Shown here: positions 25,364 through 32,854 of the stretch, one piece after another
Layout of the letters: each line of letters starts with the position of its first letter
How positions within the stretch are numbered: the first letter of the stretch is position 1
Assembly: GCA_900468285.1 (NCBI GenBank)
Contig: UBTF01000005.1
Span: 62,001 to 126,000, forward strand
Direction of reading: 5' to 3'
Length of the DNA stretch: 64,000 nt
Source of the DNA: Hyphomicrobiales bacterium
GTDB taxonomy: Bacteria; Pseudomonadota; Alphaproteobacteria; Rhizobiales; Rhizobiaceae
Position numbers and translations under genes: made by a program
Notes under the pieces: model-generated
Database searches by the model: none
What the model was told of the DNA's origin: nothing
What the model saw: the letters and a program-made list of their open reading frames with translations, nothing else

Positions 25364-26299
25364 ATGATGAAATTCTCCCTCGATCATATCCCGCACAGAA
25401 AGCAGCGTGAGCTCGGTCGTGCGCTGGAGATCCTGCACGAGGAGTTCGAGGATGCGTTGAACGAAGGCACCGCCGACTTCAAGAAGCGCGGACGCATTCT
25501 CAAAATCATCCTGTTTGGTTCTTATGCCCGCGGGAACTTTGTTGATGAGCCGCATACGATGAAAGGCTATCGGTCAGATTTCGATTTGCTTGTGATCGTC
25601 AATAATCGCAAGCTGACCGACCATGCCACCTATTGGTACAAGGCGGCCGACCGTATCATCCGCGACAGCCTCATCGAAACGCCGACGCAGTTCATCGTCC
25701 ACTCCCTGCGCGAGGTGAACACAGAGCTGAAGAAGGGCAACTTCTTCTTCTCGGATATTCGCAAAGACGGTATCGCTATTTATGAACTGGATGACGAGCC
25801 TTTAGCCGAGCCGAGACTGCTCACTGCGGAAGAGCGATTGAATGCGGCGCAGGAGCACTTCGCTCAAAGATTTTCAGAGGCAAAAGTTGTTCTAGAGACG
25901 TCTCGGTTTCAATTGGAACAGTGGCGGAAACTCGGAGGCGCTTGGTCAAATTGGTCTGCCTTCAGTTTGCATCAGGCGATCGAGCAAGCTTACGCGTGTG
26001 TCTTATTGACCCTCACAAATTACGGTCCGCCCTCGCACAACGTGAAGTTCCTCCGATCGCTAGCTGAAGAGCAGGATCTTCGGCTGGTGGATGCGTTTCC
26101 GAGGGATCACCACAGACAACGTGCAATGTTCAACACCATCAACGAAGCATATGTAAAAGCGAGATACTCTAAGCATTTCAAAATCACCGAGGAGGCGCTT
26201 GTTTGGCTGGGTGAGCGGACCATACATCTATTGGAGTTGGTGAAAGTCGTGTGCGACGAGCATATCCAAAAGCTAGAAGGCGATGTTACGCCCAATTAG
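25364..26299 (+). CDS. Nucleotidyltransferase-HEPN fusion protein
   Basis: 311-aa protein. An N-terminal MNT-like nucleotidyltransferase has the active-site motif GSYARG (residues about 51-56) and SDFDLLV (about 72-78), keeping both aspartates. A C-terminal HEPN domain (about 170-300) has FSLHQAIEQAYACVLLTLTNY. The RX4-6H RNase motif is not seen in canonical form; RYSKH has only three residues between, so the HEPN part may bind substrate rather than cut RNA. Separate MNT and HEPN proteins form toxin-antitoxin pairs, but fused forms like this are common and mostly uncharacterised. The start at 25364 (or 25367) has a weak ribosome site; the frame is open back to 25238. Confidence 0.8.
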   Translation: MMKFSLDHIPHRKQRELGRALEILHEEFEDALNEGTADFKKRGRILKIILFGSYARGNFVDEPHTMKGYRSDFDLLVIVNNRKLTDHATYWYKAADRIIRDSLIETPTQFIVHSLREVNTELKKGNFFFSDIRKDGIAIYELDDEPLAEPRLLTAEERLNAAQEHFAQRFSEAKVVLETSRFQLEQWRKLGGAWSNWSAFSLHQAIEQAYACVLLTLTNYGPPSHNVKFLRSLAEEQDLRLVDAFPRDHHRQRAMFNTINEAYVKARYSKHFKITEEALVWLGERTIHLLELVKVVCDEHIQKLEGDVTPN

Positions 26300-26417
26300 G
26301 CTCCCGTATACAGGCTGCAGCTCAAGAATATTCCTCGGTTTTCGCGACCGCCAATTCCGAAAATTTTGCTTAAACGGGCAAACTTCCTTAAAAAAAGGCC
26401 ATCACGCCGAAAGGTCT

Positions 26418-26738
26418 TTACCCGGCAGACTCAACGAAGCTGATCTCTGTTTTGCTCGAGAGAATGATATGAAGGTCTCGGATCATACCGGCGGCGTGGA
26501 GAAACGCGTCTCTGATTTCATCATCGCTGTGCCAACCACGTTCGATTGATAGAGCCATGGTGTGAATGTCGAGAACTCGGTCACGACCGGGACCAGACGG
26601 CATGCCGATTGTTTCGCATAGGTCGCGGATCGTCGCCACTGCCCGCTCAAGCATCCGCCGTTTTTGATACGCGCTTAGAAGACCCAGCCTGTTGGCATCA
26701 AGCACGAGTTCAGCAATGAATTTATTCGTCAGTGTCAT
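26418..26738 (-). CDS. Small hypothetical protein downstream of repC
   Basis: 106-aa soluble, helix-rich protein (LTNKFIAELVLDANRLGLL, RRMLERAVATIRDLCETIG). The ATG at 26738 is chosen; an in-frame TTG at 26759 is less likely. I do not recognise the family. It lies in the same direction as repABC, 188 bp past repC, and may be carried with the replicon backbone. Confidence 0.55.
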   Translation of the reverse strand: MTLTNKFIAELVLDANRLGLLSAYQKRRMLERAVATIRDLCETIGMPSGPGRDRVLDIHTMALSIERGWHSDDEIRDAFLHAAGMIRDLHIILSSKTEISFVESAG

Positions 26739-26926
26739 GGTGCGAGTTTCATTGGGCAAGCAACTAGCGTCAATCTTAAACAGCTACCCAGGTGCTTCAG
26801 GCGATTGTTTCGAATTGAGCTGTGACGACAGTGCATCAGCCGGTCCCTTCCAATGGTAACTACACCGGCTGCGATCAACGTGAAGCGCAGCGCCACAGCA
26901 TCTAAACTATCAACGAGCGATCTCTC

Positions 26927-28141
26927 TCATCCCGTTGCCTTCTCCGAATGACCTGCCGCACGCAACAGCGCCATGAGCACGGGCCCTAGCGAAAACTCGC
27001 CACGCTTTGCCCTATTGGTGAGATCTCGCAAATATCCGCCAGGCGAATTGATGTGGCCGCCGCGCTCGAGGATACAGGCGATTGTGACCGCCGCATTTTC
27101 CGGCCCCATCGCCTCACATGCCTCCTGGTACGCGGACGGGCTGACACCCAACATCGATCGCACCACGACCGCGGCCGTCATGAGTTCGCGCCAGTTACTG
27201 ATCCTGCCATCGGGACCGTAGTTCGAAACTTCAGGGCAGGCCCGAAGTACAAGTCCGATAGGGAACGCCTTGATCGGCACACTCTCGGCCCGCTTCTTCT
27301 CGCTCGGCTTCGCTCCCTGCTCTTTTTCAGAGCTAGGTTCAAGTTCATTAAGGGGTTTGGTATTTGAACTCTGTATGTGACGCTCATTATGAGCATCATT
27401 GGTGCTCGTATTTGCAGAAATATCTTCGAAATTCAGGAGCTTGAGTACGTCCTGGCGCAAAACGCTCATCTCAGCGGCGATATTCCTCAGGTCGTGGAGC
27501 GTAGGGTTGCGCGGAATCCGTCTCACTAGGTCGAGATAGCGTTCTTCCATCTGAACCCAGTCACCGGGAGAACCTTCTTCAAACGCCGCTGTTATCAGCT
27601 TACGGATGTCGCGCCGGCAGATTGTCAGCGCCTCTTTTTCTCGACGAAACGCCAACCGCTCCGCCGCCACCTGTTGAGCGAGCAAAGCGAGTTCTTCTGA
27701 GCGTGTCAAAAGCGGTGAAATATCGAAGCCATAGGCGTGGTCTATCGAACCATCTTCGTCCTTGCGCGCGTATCGCTTACCGTTTGCGCTGTCCTTACGA
27801 ATGATCAGGCCCGTTTCGACAAGGAGAGCCAGATGCCGGCGCAGCGTTGCACCTGCAATGCCATGGGCACGAATGGACAATTGAATGTTCGATGGGAAAA
27901 CCACGAGTTGGGCGTCCTGGCGCAATTCGTTTTCCGGGTAGAAACTGATTAGCGCGTCAAGGACCGCGAGGCTGCGATCCTGTAGCCCGAGCGTTTCACG
28001 CGCTTCCGACGCGTCTCGGAAGACCTTCCATTTGTCGGCTGTTTTACCTTGCTTGATTTTCGTCGTGGCTATTTGCCGCTTGACAAGCGCAAGCGTTACC
28101 GGCCGCCGCCCAAAAGGCGTCGATACCTGTCCGTCTTCCAT
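26927..28141 (-). CDS. repC: Replication initiator RepC
   Basis: 404-aa initiator of repABC replicons. The N-terminal domain is typical (GRRPVTLALVKRQIA, then LQDRSLAVLDALISFYPEN and the HTH-like IRAHGIAGATLRRHLALLVE), and the C-terminal domain has NWRELMTAAVVVRSMLGVSPSAY and the block GPENAAVTIACILERG. In this family the replication origin lies inside repC itself. Expression is normally limited by an antisense RNA encoded between repB and repC, and such an RNA is seen here. The ATG at 28141 follows gaagg. Confidence 0.96.
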   Translation of the reverse strand: MEDGQVSTPFGRRPVTLALVKRQIATTKIKQGKTADKWKVFRDASEARETLGLQDRSLAVLDALISFYPENELRQDAQLVVFPSNIQLSIRAHGIAGATLRRHLALLVETGLIIRKDSANGKRYARKDEDGSIDHAYGFDISPLLTRSEELALLAQQVAAERLAFRREKEALTICRRDIRKLITAAFEEGSPGDWVQMEERYLDLVRRIPRNPTLHDLRNIAAEMSVLRQDVLKLLNFEDISANTSTNDAHNERHIQSSNTKPLNELEPSSEKEQGAKPSEKKRAESVPIKAFPIGLVLRACPEVSNYGPDGRISNWRELMTAAVVVRSMLGVSPSAYQEACEAMGPENAAVTIACILERGGHINSPGGYLRDLTNRAKRGEFSLGPVLMALLRAAGHSEKATG

Positions 28142-28200
28142 GCCTTCGCCCCATCAAAAAGGCAAAAGAAAAATGCTCACCAAATCGGTGCCGAATACTC

Positions 28201-28229
28201 TTGACTGGGATTCAGGGAAATGCGATTCT
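28201..28229 (+). promoter_or_regulatory. Promoter of the antisense RNA
   Basis: TTGACT (28201-28206), a 17-bp spacer and GATTCT (28224-28229) make a good sigma-70 match pointing opposite to repABC, just where ctRNA promoters lie in this plasmid family. Confidence 0.7.
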
Positions 28230-28235
28230 CTCGTT

Positions 28236-28290
28236 GTCACACATCGAGAAGGGCTTCCATGACGGCAACGTTTCGGGGGCCTTTTTCTTT
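28236..28290 (+). ncRNA. Counter-transcribed antisense RNA (ctRNA, incA-type) controlling repC
   Basis: Predicted RNA of about 55 nt in the repB-repC gap, antisense to the repABC mRNA. A long terminator hairpin is visible: GAGAAGGGCTTCC (28246-28258) pairs with GGGGGCCTTTTTC (28275-28287), including G-U pairs, with a 16-nt loop and further T residues after it. Known ctRNAs of repABC plasmids have this size, place and structure. They bind the repC leader, lower RepC synthesis and set incompatibility. Confidence 0.75.
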
Positions 28291-28322
28291 TGCGCGTTTT
28301 CCTTCCTTTAAAGTCAGTTTCT

Positions 28323-28339
28323 TGGTTGCATGGCAACCA
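28323..28339. promoter_or_regulatory. Perfect dyad directly after the repB stop
   Basis: TGGTTGC-ATG-GCAACCA, 7-bp arms with a 3-nt spacer, lies 2 bp beyond the repB stop codon. It could be a hairpin in the repBC mRNA or a protein-binding site. It resembles but does not match the 16-bp parS consensus GTTNNNNGCNNNNAAC reported for repABC plasmids. Confidence 0.45.
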
Positions 28340-28341
28340 GA

Positions 28342-29376
28342 TTAATCTTTAGATCGCTCGCGCTCAAAGCGTTCTGCCAGTTCCGGTAGCGTCGCCTCGA
28401 TAAACGAGAGGAATTCTGCGCCGGCCGCGGTGCTGGCAGAGATACGCATATCTTTTTTGGTACGCACGAACCTACCGAGCTCTTGCCCAGCAGCGCTTGC
28501 GATCGTGTTGCCGTTGCTTGAAGCCGGTTGCGAGGAGCGTAGAGCGTTGAAGGCCGCTAGGAATTTCTGGTCAGAAGCCTGACGCTTAGCCGTTGCTTCA
28601 GAAAGTGCTGAGCGCAGTTGATCACGCAACTCGGCTCGCTCAGAAAAGACTTTTGCAAACTCCGCCCACCTTGGTCGTCCAACCTTCGGAGCACGACCGA
28701 TGGCTTCGATAATGTCTAGCGGAACCGTACGATAAACGGCGCGCATTCTCGCAAGTTCAGGATCATCAATGGATAGCGCCGCCTTGATATCGCGTGGCTT
28801 GACGTTTGCGTCGTCCATACGAGAAGCAAACAACGCACGCTCAATCCAGGTCAGATCCTGTCTATCGGCGTTCTCGATGCCCTGGGATATGACCAGCTCG
28901 ACATCAGAGATTTCGACTTCGATCGCCTTGACCGGAATTCCGAGTTCCTTGGCTGCGCGTAGACGGCGATGGCCATAAATAACCTGATATCGGTCTGGTG
29001 ACGACGGCGACCGGCGAACCTGAATCGGGACCTTCTGACCTTCAGATTTGACCGAGTTGCGAAACGTTTCGAAATCTGACGCCTCGTCATCGGGTAGACG
29101 ATCGGGAAACGGCGATGGATCGATCATCGAAGGATCTATCTCACGGATGGCGCCGCCACCCGATTCCAGCAACGCCTTCAGGCGGTCGCGCTCGGATTTG
29201 ATGTCATCAATTGCCCTGTGGGCCGCGCCGATAACGCCAGCACCAACGCGAGCGGGCGCCGGTGCGGCCGGCGGCTGCTGAGTCTCACTTCCGTTCGTCG
29301 AGAGCCGATTTTCCAACTCAGCCGACAACAAACCAAAGTTCGCAACGATAGATTTACGCGACGACTTAGAGGTCAT
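28342..29376 (-). CDS. repB: Plasmid partitioning protein RepB (ParB family)
   Basis: 344-aa centromere-binding protein. It has the RepB-type N-terminus (SKSSRKSIVANFGLLSAE), then a ParB nuclease-like domain (IDPSMIDPSPFPDRLPDDEA, VIYGHRRLRAAKELG) and an HTH region (DLTWIERALFASRMDDANV). It binds parS and works with RepA to segregate the replicon and repress the operon. It overlaps repA by 4 nt (ATGA). Confidence 0.96.
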   Translation of the reverse strand: MTSKSSRKSIVANFGLLSAELENRLSTNGSETQQPPAAPAPARVGAGVIGAAHRAIDDIKSERDRLKALLESGGGAIREIDPSMIDPSPFPDRLPDDEASDFETFRNSVKSEGQKVPIQVRRSPSSPDRYQVIYGHRRLRAAKELGIPVKAIEVEISDVELVISQGIENADRQDLTWIERALFASRMDDANVKPRDIKAALSIDDPELARMRAVYRTVPLDIIEAIGRAPKVGRPRWAEFAKVFSERAELRDQLRSALSEATAKRQASDQKFLAAFNALRSSQPASSNGNTIASAAGQELGRFVRTKKDMRISASTAAGAEFLSFIEATLPELAERFERERSKD

Positions 29377-30596
29377 GTGCGCCCCCAGCTATTGTTGATA
29401 AGTTTAACGATCGCTTCATTGACGGCATCCACGGCCTCACGAGCGCGTTTATGCGTATCACGGCCGATCTGCCCCATCTCAAGCTCATAAATAGAGCGTT
29501 TCGCGAGTCCTGCTGCCTCTACAGCAGTGCTTTCGATCAGAGTTGGGAGAAGCACGTCTGATCCAAAGAGGTGGCGCATCATAGCAACGACCTGCGACTG
29601 CGGCGCATCATTGGGATCGTGGCGAGTGACTAGGTAGCGAATGAAATCCTGGTCGAGCTCGGCGCCACTCTCATTCAAGACACTGATCAAGTCGCCCATC
29701 ATCAAAAGGAACTGACTCATGGATGCCACGTCGAGCATCGCCGGATGAACGGTAATAATCATGCTGGTGGCAGCATAAATCGCGCTCAGCGTGAGAAAGC
29801 CGAGAGACGGCGGAGTATCCAGAATGACGACGTCGTAATCCTCATCGACCTCGGCGAGGGCAAGCTTCAGACGCTCGAAGAAGATCGCGCCAGACCCAGA
29901 TTTTTGCGCCAGAACCCGCGGAGTTTCGTGTTCATATTCCATAACCTCGAGGTTGCCTGGGATCAGGTCGATGCCATCGAAATAGGTTTTGCGAATGATA
30001 TCACGGATCGGCCGCCGCTCCGCATCGTCGTAACGCAGCGCGGCGTAGACGGTCTCGTTTGCACCGACGTCAAACTCTGGCTGCGCGCCAAACAGAGACG
30101 AGAGGGATGCCTGCGGATCGAGATCGAGTGCAAGCACGCGATATCCTTGCAGAGCAAGATAGTGCGCTAGATGGACACAGGTCGTGGTCTTCGCACTACC
30201 ACCTTTGAAGTTTGCGATGGCGATAACCTGGAGATGCTCGCCCGGGCGCCTCCTCGGCGAGAAGCGGAGCGCTTCAGAAGGCTTCTGGCCTGCAAAAAAC
30301 TCCCGAAGCTCATTGATCTGCGAAAGCGAGTAAACGCGGTGGTTGTTTTCAAGGCGGCCCGGCAAAGGCCCGCGACCCTCACTCGACATGAGTTTGAGAG
30401 TGGAATCAGGTATGGAGGTGAGCTTGGAAACTTCATTTGTCAGGAATGGACGCAGGCTCTTCTCCGACTTCGGAGGATACATACGCGTGCGGAGTTCCTG
30501 CAATTGCTGTGACAAAAGGCTTGCGTGCCGCGCGATCTTGCTGCCGGCATCTTCCTTCTGTCCACCTGTCATCTCTGCTCGTTCCGCTATCGCCAT
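29373..30596 (-). CDS. repA: Plasmid partitioning ATPase RepA (ParA family)
   Basis: 407-aa ParA-type ATPase that moves plasmid copies and represses repABC. The deviant Walker A motif KGGSAKTT is at residues about 131-138 after an N-terminal HTH region. DLDPQASLSSLFG and VILDTPPSLGF follow. The ATG at 30596 has aagagga upstream; the longer start at 30656 lacks a ribosome site. It is the first gene of repABC and is divergent from the trb region. Confidence 0.96.
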   Translation of the reverse strand: MAIAERAEMTGGQKEDAGSKIARHASLLSQQLQELRTRMYPPKSEKSLRPFLTNEVSKLTSIPDSTLKLMSSEGRGPLPGRLENNHRVYSLSQINELREFFAGQKPSEALRFSPRRRPGEHLQVIAIANFKGGSAKTTTCVHLAHYLALQGYRVLALDLDPQASLSSLFGAQPEFDVGANETVYAALRYDDAERRPIRDIIRKTYFDGIDLIPGNLEVMEYEHETPRVLAQKSGSGAIFFERLKLALAEVDEDYDVVILDTPPSLGFLTLSAIYAATSMIITVHPAMLDVASMSQFLLMMGDLISVLNESGAELDQDFIRYLVTRHDPNDAPQSQVVAMMRHLFGSDVLLPTLIESTAVEAAGLAKRSIYELEMGQIGRDTHKRAREAVDAVNEAIVKLINNSWGRT

Positions 30597-30675
30597 AATT
30601 TCCTCTTGGCGGGCAATTGCCGGTTTGCCGACTTCAGCCCGCCAAAGATACATCACGATTCTGCGTTGTCGTCCA

Positions 30676-30717
30676 GCGTTATAGAGTTAACGAAACCTTA
30701 ATCCACTAGTATAACGC
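30676..30717. promoter_or_regulatory. Inverted repeat in the repA promoter region, candidate RepA/RepB operator
   Basis: Perfect 8-bp arms GCGTTATA (30676-30683) and TATAACGC (30710-30717), 26 bp apart, begin 80 bp upstream of the repA ATG. Within the gap, CGTTA-N6-TAACG makes an overlapping shorter dyad. Confidence 0.45.
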
Positions 30718-30795
30718 GAGTGGCTGTAATCGAGTATCGTCGTTCCGATTCAACGACTTAGGCCCACTTAAACCAGAATTTGTAACGCAACCGCT

Positions 30796-30813
30796 ACTAG
30801 CACATTTGCTAGT
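30796..30813. promoter_or_regulatory. 18-bp dyad with tra-box (LuxR-type) geometry
   Basis: ACTAGCACATTTGCTAGT has perfect 7-bp arms and a 4-bp centre with the GCA-N4-TGC core. This is the same length and layout as the TraR tra box of Ti plasmids (ATGTGCAGATCTGCACAT), and it lies in the same place, between divergent repA and the trb operon. The outer arm bases differ. Confidence 0.45.
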
Positions 30814-30917
30814 GATTTGCGCTGCAAGCCGCCATTTTACGCCAGTCTGTAGCGCCAGCGTTCGGCGAGAGGCTGGAAAACGATTCGCCCAATATCAAAA
30901 GCAGCAATAGGCGCTCC

Positions 30918-31118
30918 TTACTCGCAGGCGGTCATGATCGTCGGTGCCGTATCCTTGCGCGACGACAGGAAATCGGCACGGCCCAGTCTTGAGCTTACGG
31001 CCCGGTCAGGGTCAATACGTTCAATTTCCTCAGGAATAGGCGCGCGACCAACAATTCCCAAACGTCGTAGCGACGCTGCTGACTGACACTTTTGCCAGTG
31101 GATTGATCGACCCACCAT
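30918..31118 (-). CDS. Small hypothetical protein between repA and trbB
   Basis: 66-aa frame starting MVGRSIHWQKCQSAASLRRL and rich in Arg and Asp. A good ribosome site (ggagaagg, 7 nt before the ATG at 31118) supports it. I do not recognise the family. It lies in the same direction as repABC, 112 bp from divergent trbB, at the position that holds traI in Ti plasmids, but it does not look like an AHL synthase. Confidence 0.4.
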   Translation of the reverse strand: MVGRSIHWQKCQSAASLRRLGIVGRAPIPEEIERIDPDRAVSSRLGRADFLSSRKDTAPTIMTACE

Positions 31119-31230
31119 ATCGCAACCTTCTCCAAACACATGAGAGGAGCTTTGCAAGACATATGACGGACATCGGTTTGAGCAGCAGGCGCGCGAAAGG
31201 CACGACCTATTCTTCAAGTGAGCCGCAGCA

Positions 31231-32196
31231 ATGACGCGTGCTTCCTCACTGCCGCGCCTCATCCGGAAATTGGAAGACGCTCTCGGTAGCCAGGTGTGCG
31301 ACGCATTGAGCGATCCCAGCGTCGTAGAGGTAATGGCAAATCCCGATGGTAGACTCTTCATTGAGCGTCTTGGATCCGGCATATTTCAAGCGGGCAAAAT
31401 CACCGTAGAGGCCGCGGAAACGGTTATCGGCAGCATTGCGCATCTGCTCGGATCCGAAGTCGATGACTCGCGTCCGATTGTATCGGGTGAACTGCCAATA
31501 GGTGGACACCGCTTCGAAGGCCTGCTGCCCCCTGTCGTTTCTGCTCCGACCTTCACGATCCGACGACACGCGTCCCAGCTCATCAGGCTCGATGCTTATG
31601 TAGCAAGCCAAGTGATGACGTCTGCGCAGGCAAGAATTATTCGGCACGCCGTGACATCTCGACTGAACATACTTGTGTCGGGGGGGACCGGCTCGGGCAA
31701 AACGACACTTGCCAATGCGATCATCGCGGAAGTCGTGGACCAAGCACCAAACGACCGCTTGGTCATCCTTGAAGATACCGCGGAGATCCAATGCGCTGCG
31801 GACAATGCTGTCAGCCTGCACACCAGTGACGCGGTCGACATGTCACGTCTCCTGAAGAGCACAATGCGCCTGCGACCAGATCGGATCATCGTTGGCGAGG
31901 TCCGTGATGGCGCAGCGCTGACCATGCTGAAGGCCTGGAATACAGGGCATCCGGGAGGTGTCGCAACGATACACTCAAACAGCGCACGCTCCGCGCTTCA
32001 GCGCCTTGAGCAGCTGACTGCCGAGGCCAGTCACCAGCCGATGCAGGCCGTTATCGGAGACGCGGTCGATTTGGTCATATCGATTGAGCGAGCCGCCAAA
32101 GTAAGGCGCGTCAGCGAAATTCTTCACATAACCCGATTTGCCGATGGCCAGTACCAGACGGAACCCTATGCAGAGGAGAGCTTAGATGCCGCATAA
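31231..32196 (+). CDS. trbB: Conjugal transfer ATPase TrbB (VirB11 family)
   Basis: 321-aa hexameric secretion ATPase that powers pilus assembly and DNA transfer. Walker A is [10 protein letters not shown] (residues about 149-158), followed by the Asp box ([16 protein letters not shown]), Walker B ([18 protein letters not shown]) and the His box ([13 protein letters not shown]). It is the first gene of the trb operon and overlaps trbC by 11 nt. In Ti plasmids traI precedes it; it does not here. Confidence 0.96.
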   Translation: MTRASSLPRLIRKLEDALGSQVCDALSDPSVVEVMANPDGRLFIERLGSGIFQAGKITVEAAETVIGSIAHLLGSEVDDSRPIVSGELPIGGHRFEGLLPPVVSAPTFTIRRHASQLIRLDAYVASQVMTSAQARIIRHAVTSRLNILVSGGTGSGKTTLANAIIAEVVDQAPNDRLVILEDTAEIQCAADNAVSLHTSDAVDMSRLLKSTMRLRPDRIIVGEVRDGAALTMLKAWNTGHPGGVATIHSNSARSALQRLEQLTAEASHQPMQAVIGDAVDLVISIERAAKVRRVSEILHITRFADGQYQTEPYAEESLDAA

Positions 32197-32563
32197 GAAA
32201 TCACTCCTGACGCTTGCCGCCATGGCCTTGTCTATTGCCTCCGCTACTTCCCCCGCCTTTGCCAGTTCCGGAGGAAGTCTTCCATGGGAAGGGCCGCTTC
32301 AACAGATTCAGGAGTCTATCACTGGTCCGGTCGCCGGCTATATCGCATTGGCAGCCGTCGCGATTGCCGGCGGGATGCTGATCTTCGGGGGCGAGCTCAA
32401 CGATTTTGCTCGCAGGCTGGTCTATGTCGTCCTGGTCGCCGGCATTCTGCTGGGTGCGACGACGATCGTCGGCCTCTTTGGCGCCACAGGTGCGTCGATC
32501 GGCGTACCAAAAGAGCGGGTCACGCAGGTCGTTTCGGACGGAGCGGGGGAGGGGACGTTGTGA
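32186..32563 (+). CDS. trbC: Conjugal transfer pilin TrbC (VirB2 family)
   Basis: 125-aa prepilin with an N-terminal signal sequence ending near SPAFAS and two hydrophobic helices ([19 protein letters not shown] and [21 protein letters not shown]). In related systems it is trimmed and cyclised by the TraF peptidase encoded at 42592. The stop overlaps the trbD GTG start. Confidence 0.93.
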   Translation: MPHKKSLLTLAAMALSIASATSPAFASSGGSLPWEGPLQQIQESITGPVAGYIALAAVAIAGGMLIFGGELNDFARRLVYVVLVAGILLGATTIVGLFGATGASIGVPKERVTQVVSDGAGEGTL

Positions 32564-32844
32564 GCCTCCAACGCAATCGCATTCATCGCGCGCTGTCGCG
32601 TCCAAGCCTGCTGATGGGCGCCGACCGCGAATTGGTGTTGATCACCGGGCTTGCAGCCGTGATTTTGATTTTCGTCGTGCTGACCGTCTACTCGGCGCTC
32701 TTCGGTGTGGCCGTCTGGATCGTCATCGTCGGTTTACTCCGCATGATGGCCAAATCCGATCCGTTGATGCGACAAGTCTATGCTCGTCACATTTCCTACA
32801 AGCCGCGCTACCGGCCAACCGCTTCACCGTGGCGCAAGTACTAG
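32560..32844 (+). CDS. trbD: Conjugal transfer protein TrbD (VirB3 family)
   Basis: 94-aa inner-membrane protein with one hydrophobic hairpin ([20 protein letters not shown], then [14 protein letters not shown]) and a basic tail. The GTG start at 32560 overlaps the trbC stop (GTGA) and continues in frame to a stop at 32844. VirB3-like proteins help anchor the VirB4-type ATPase. Confidence 0.93.
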   Translation: MSLQRNRIHRALSRPSLLMGADRELVLITGLAAVILIFVVLTVYSALFGVAVWIVIVGLLRMMAKSDPLMRQVYARHISYKPRYRPTASPWRKY

Positions 32845-32854
32845 AGGTGTCCCG

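Larger units (their letters stand above)
30597..30917. promoter_or_regulatory. repA upstream control region
   Basis: 321-bp AT-rich gap upstream of repA with no convincing gene. It contains two separate inverted repeats (30676-30717 and 30796-30813). This is where RepA/RepB autorepression and any quorum control would be expected. Confidence 0.5.

Noticed and set aside
26760-31230. Search for the 16-bp parS consensus GTTNNNNGCNNNNAAC around repABC
   Set aside because: No match was seen by eye in the intergenic parts. A computed search over the coding parts would be needed.
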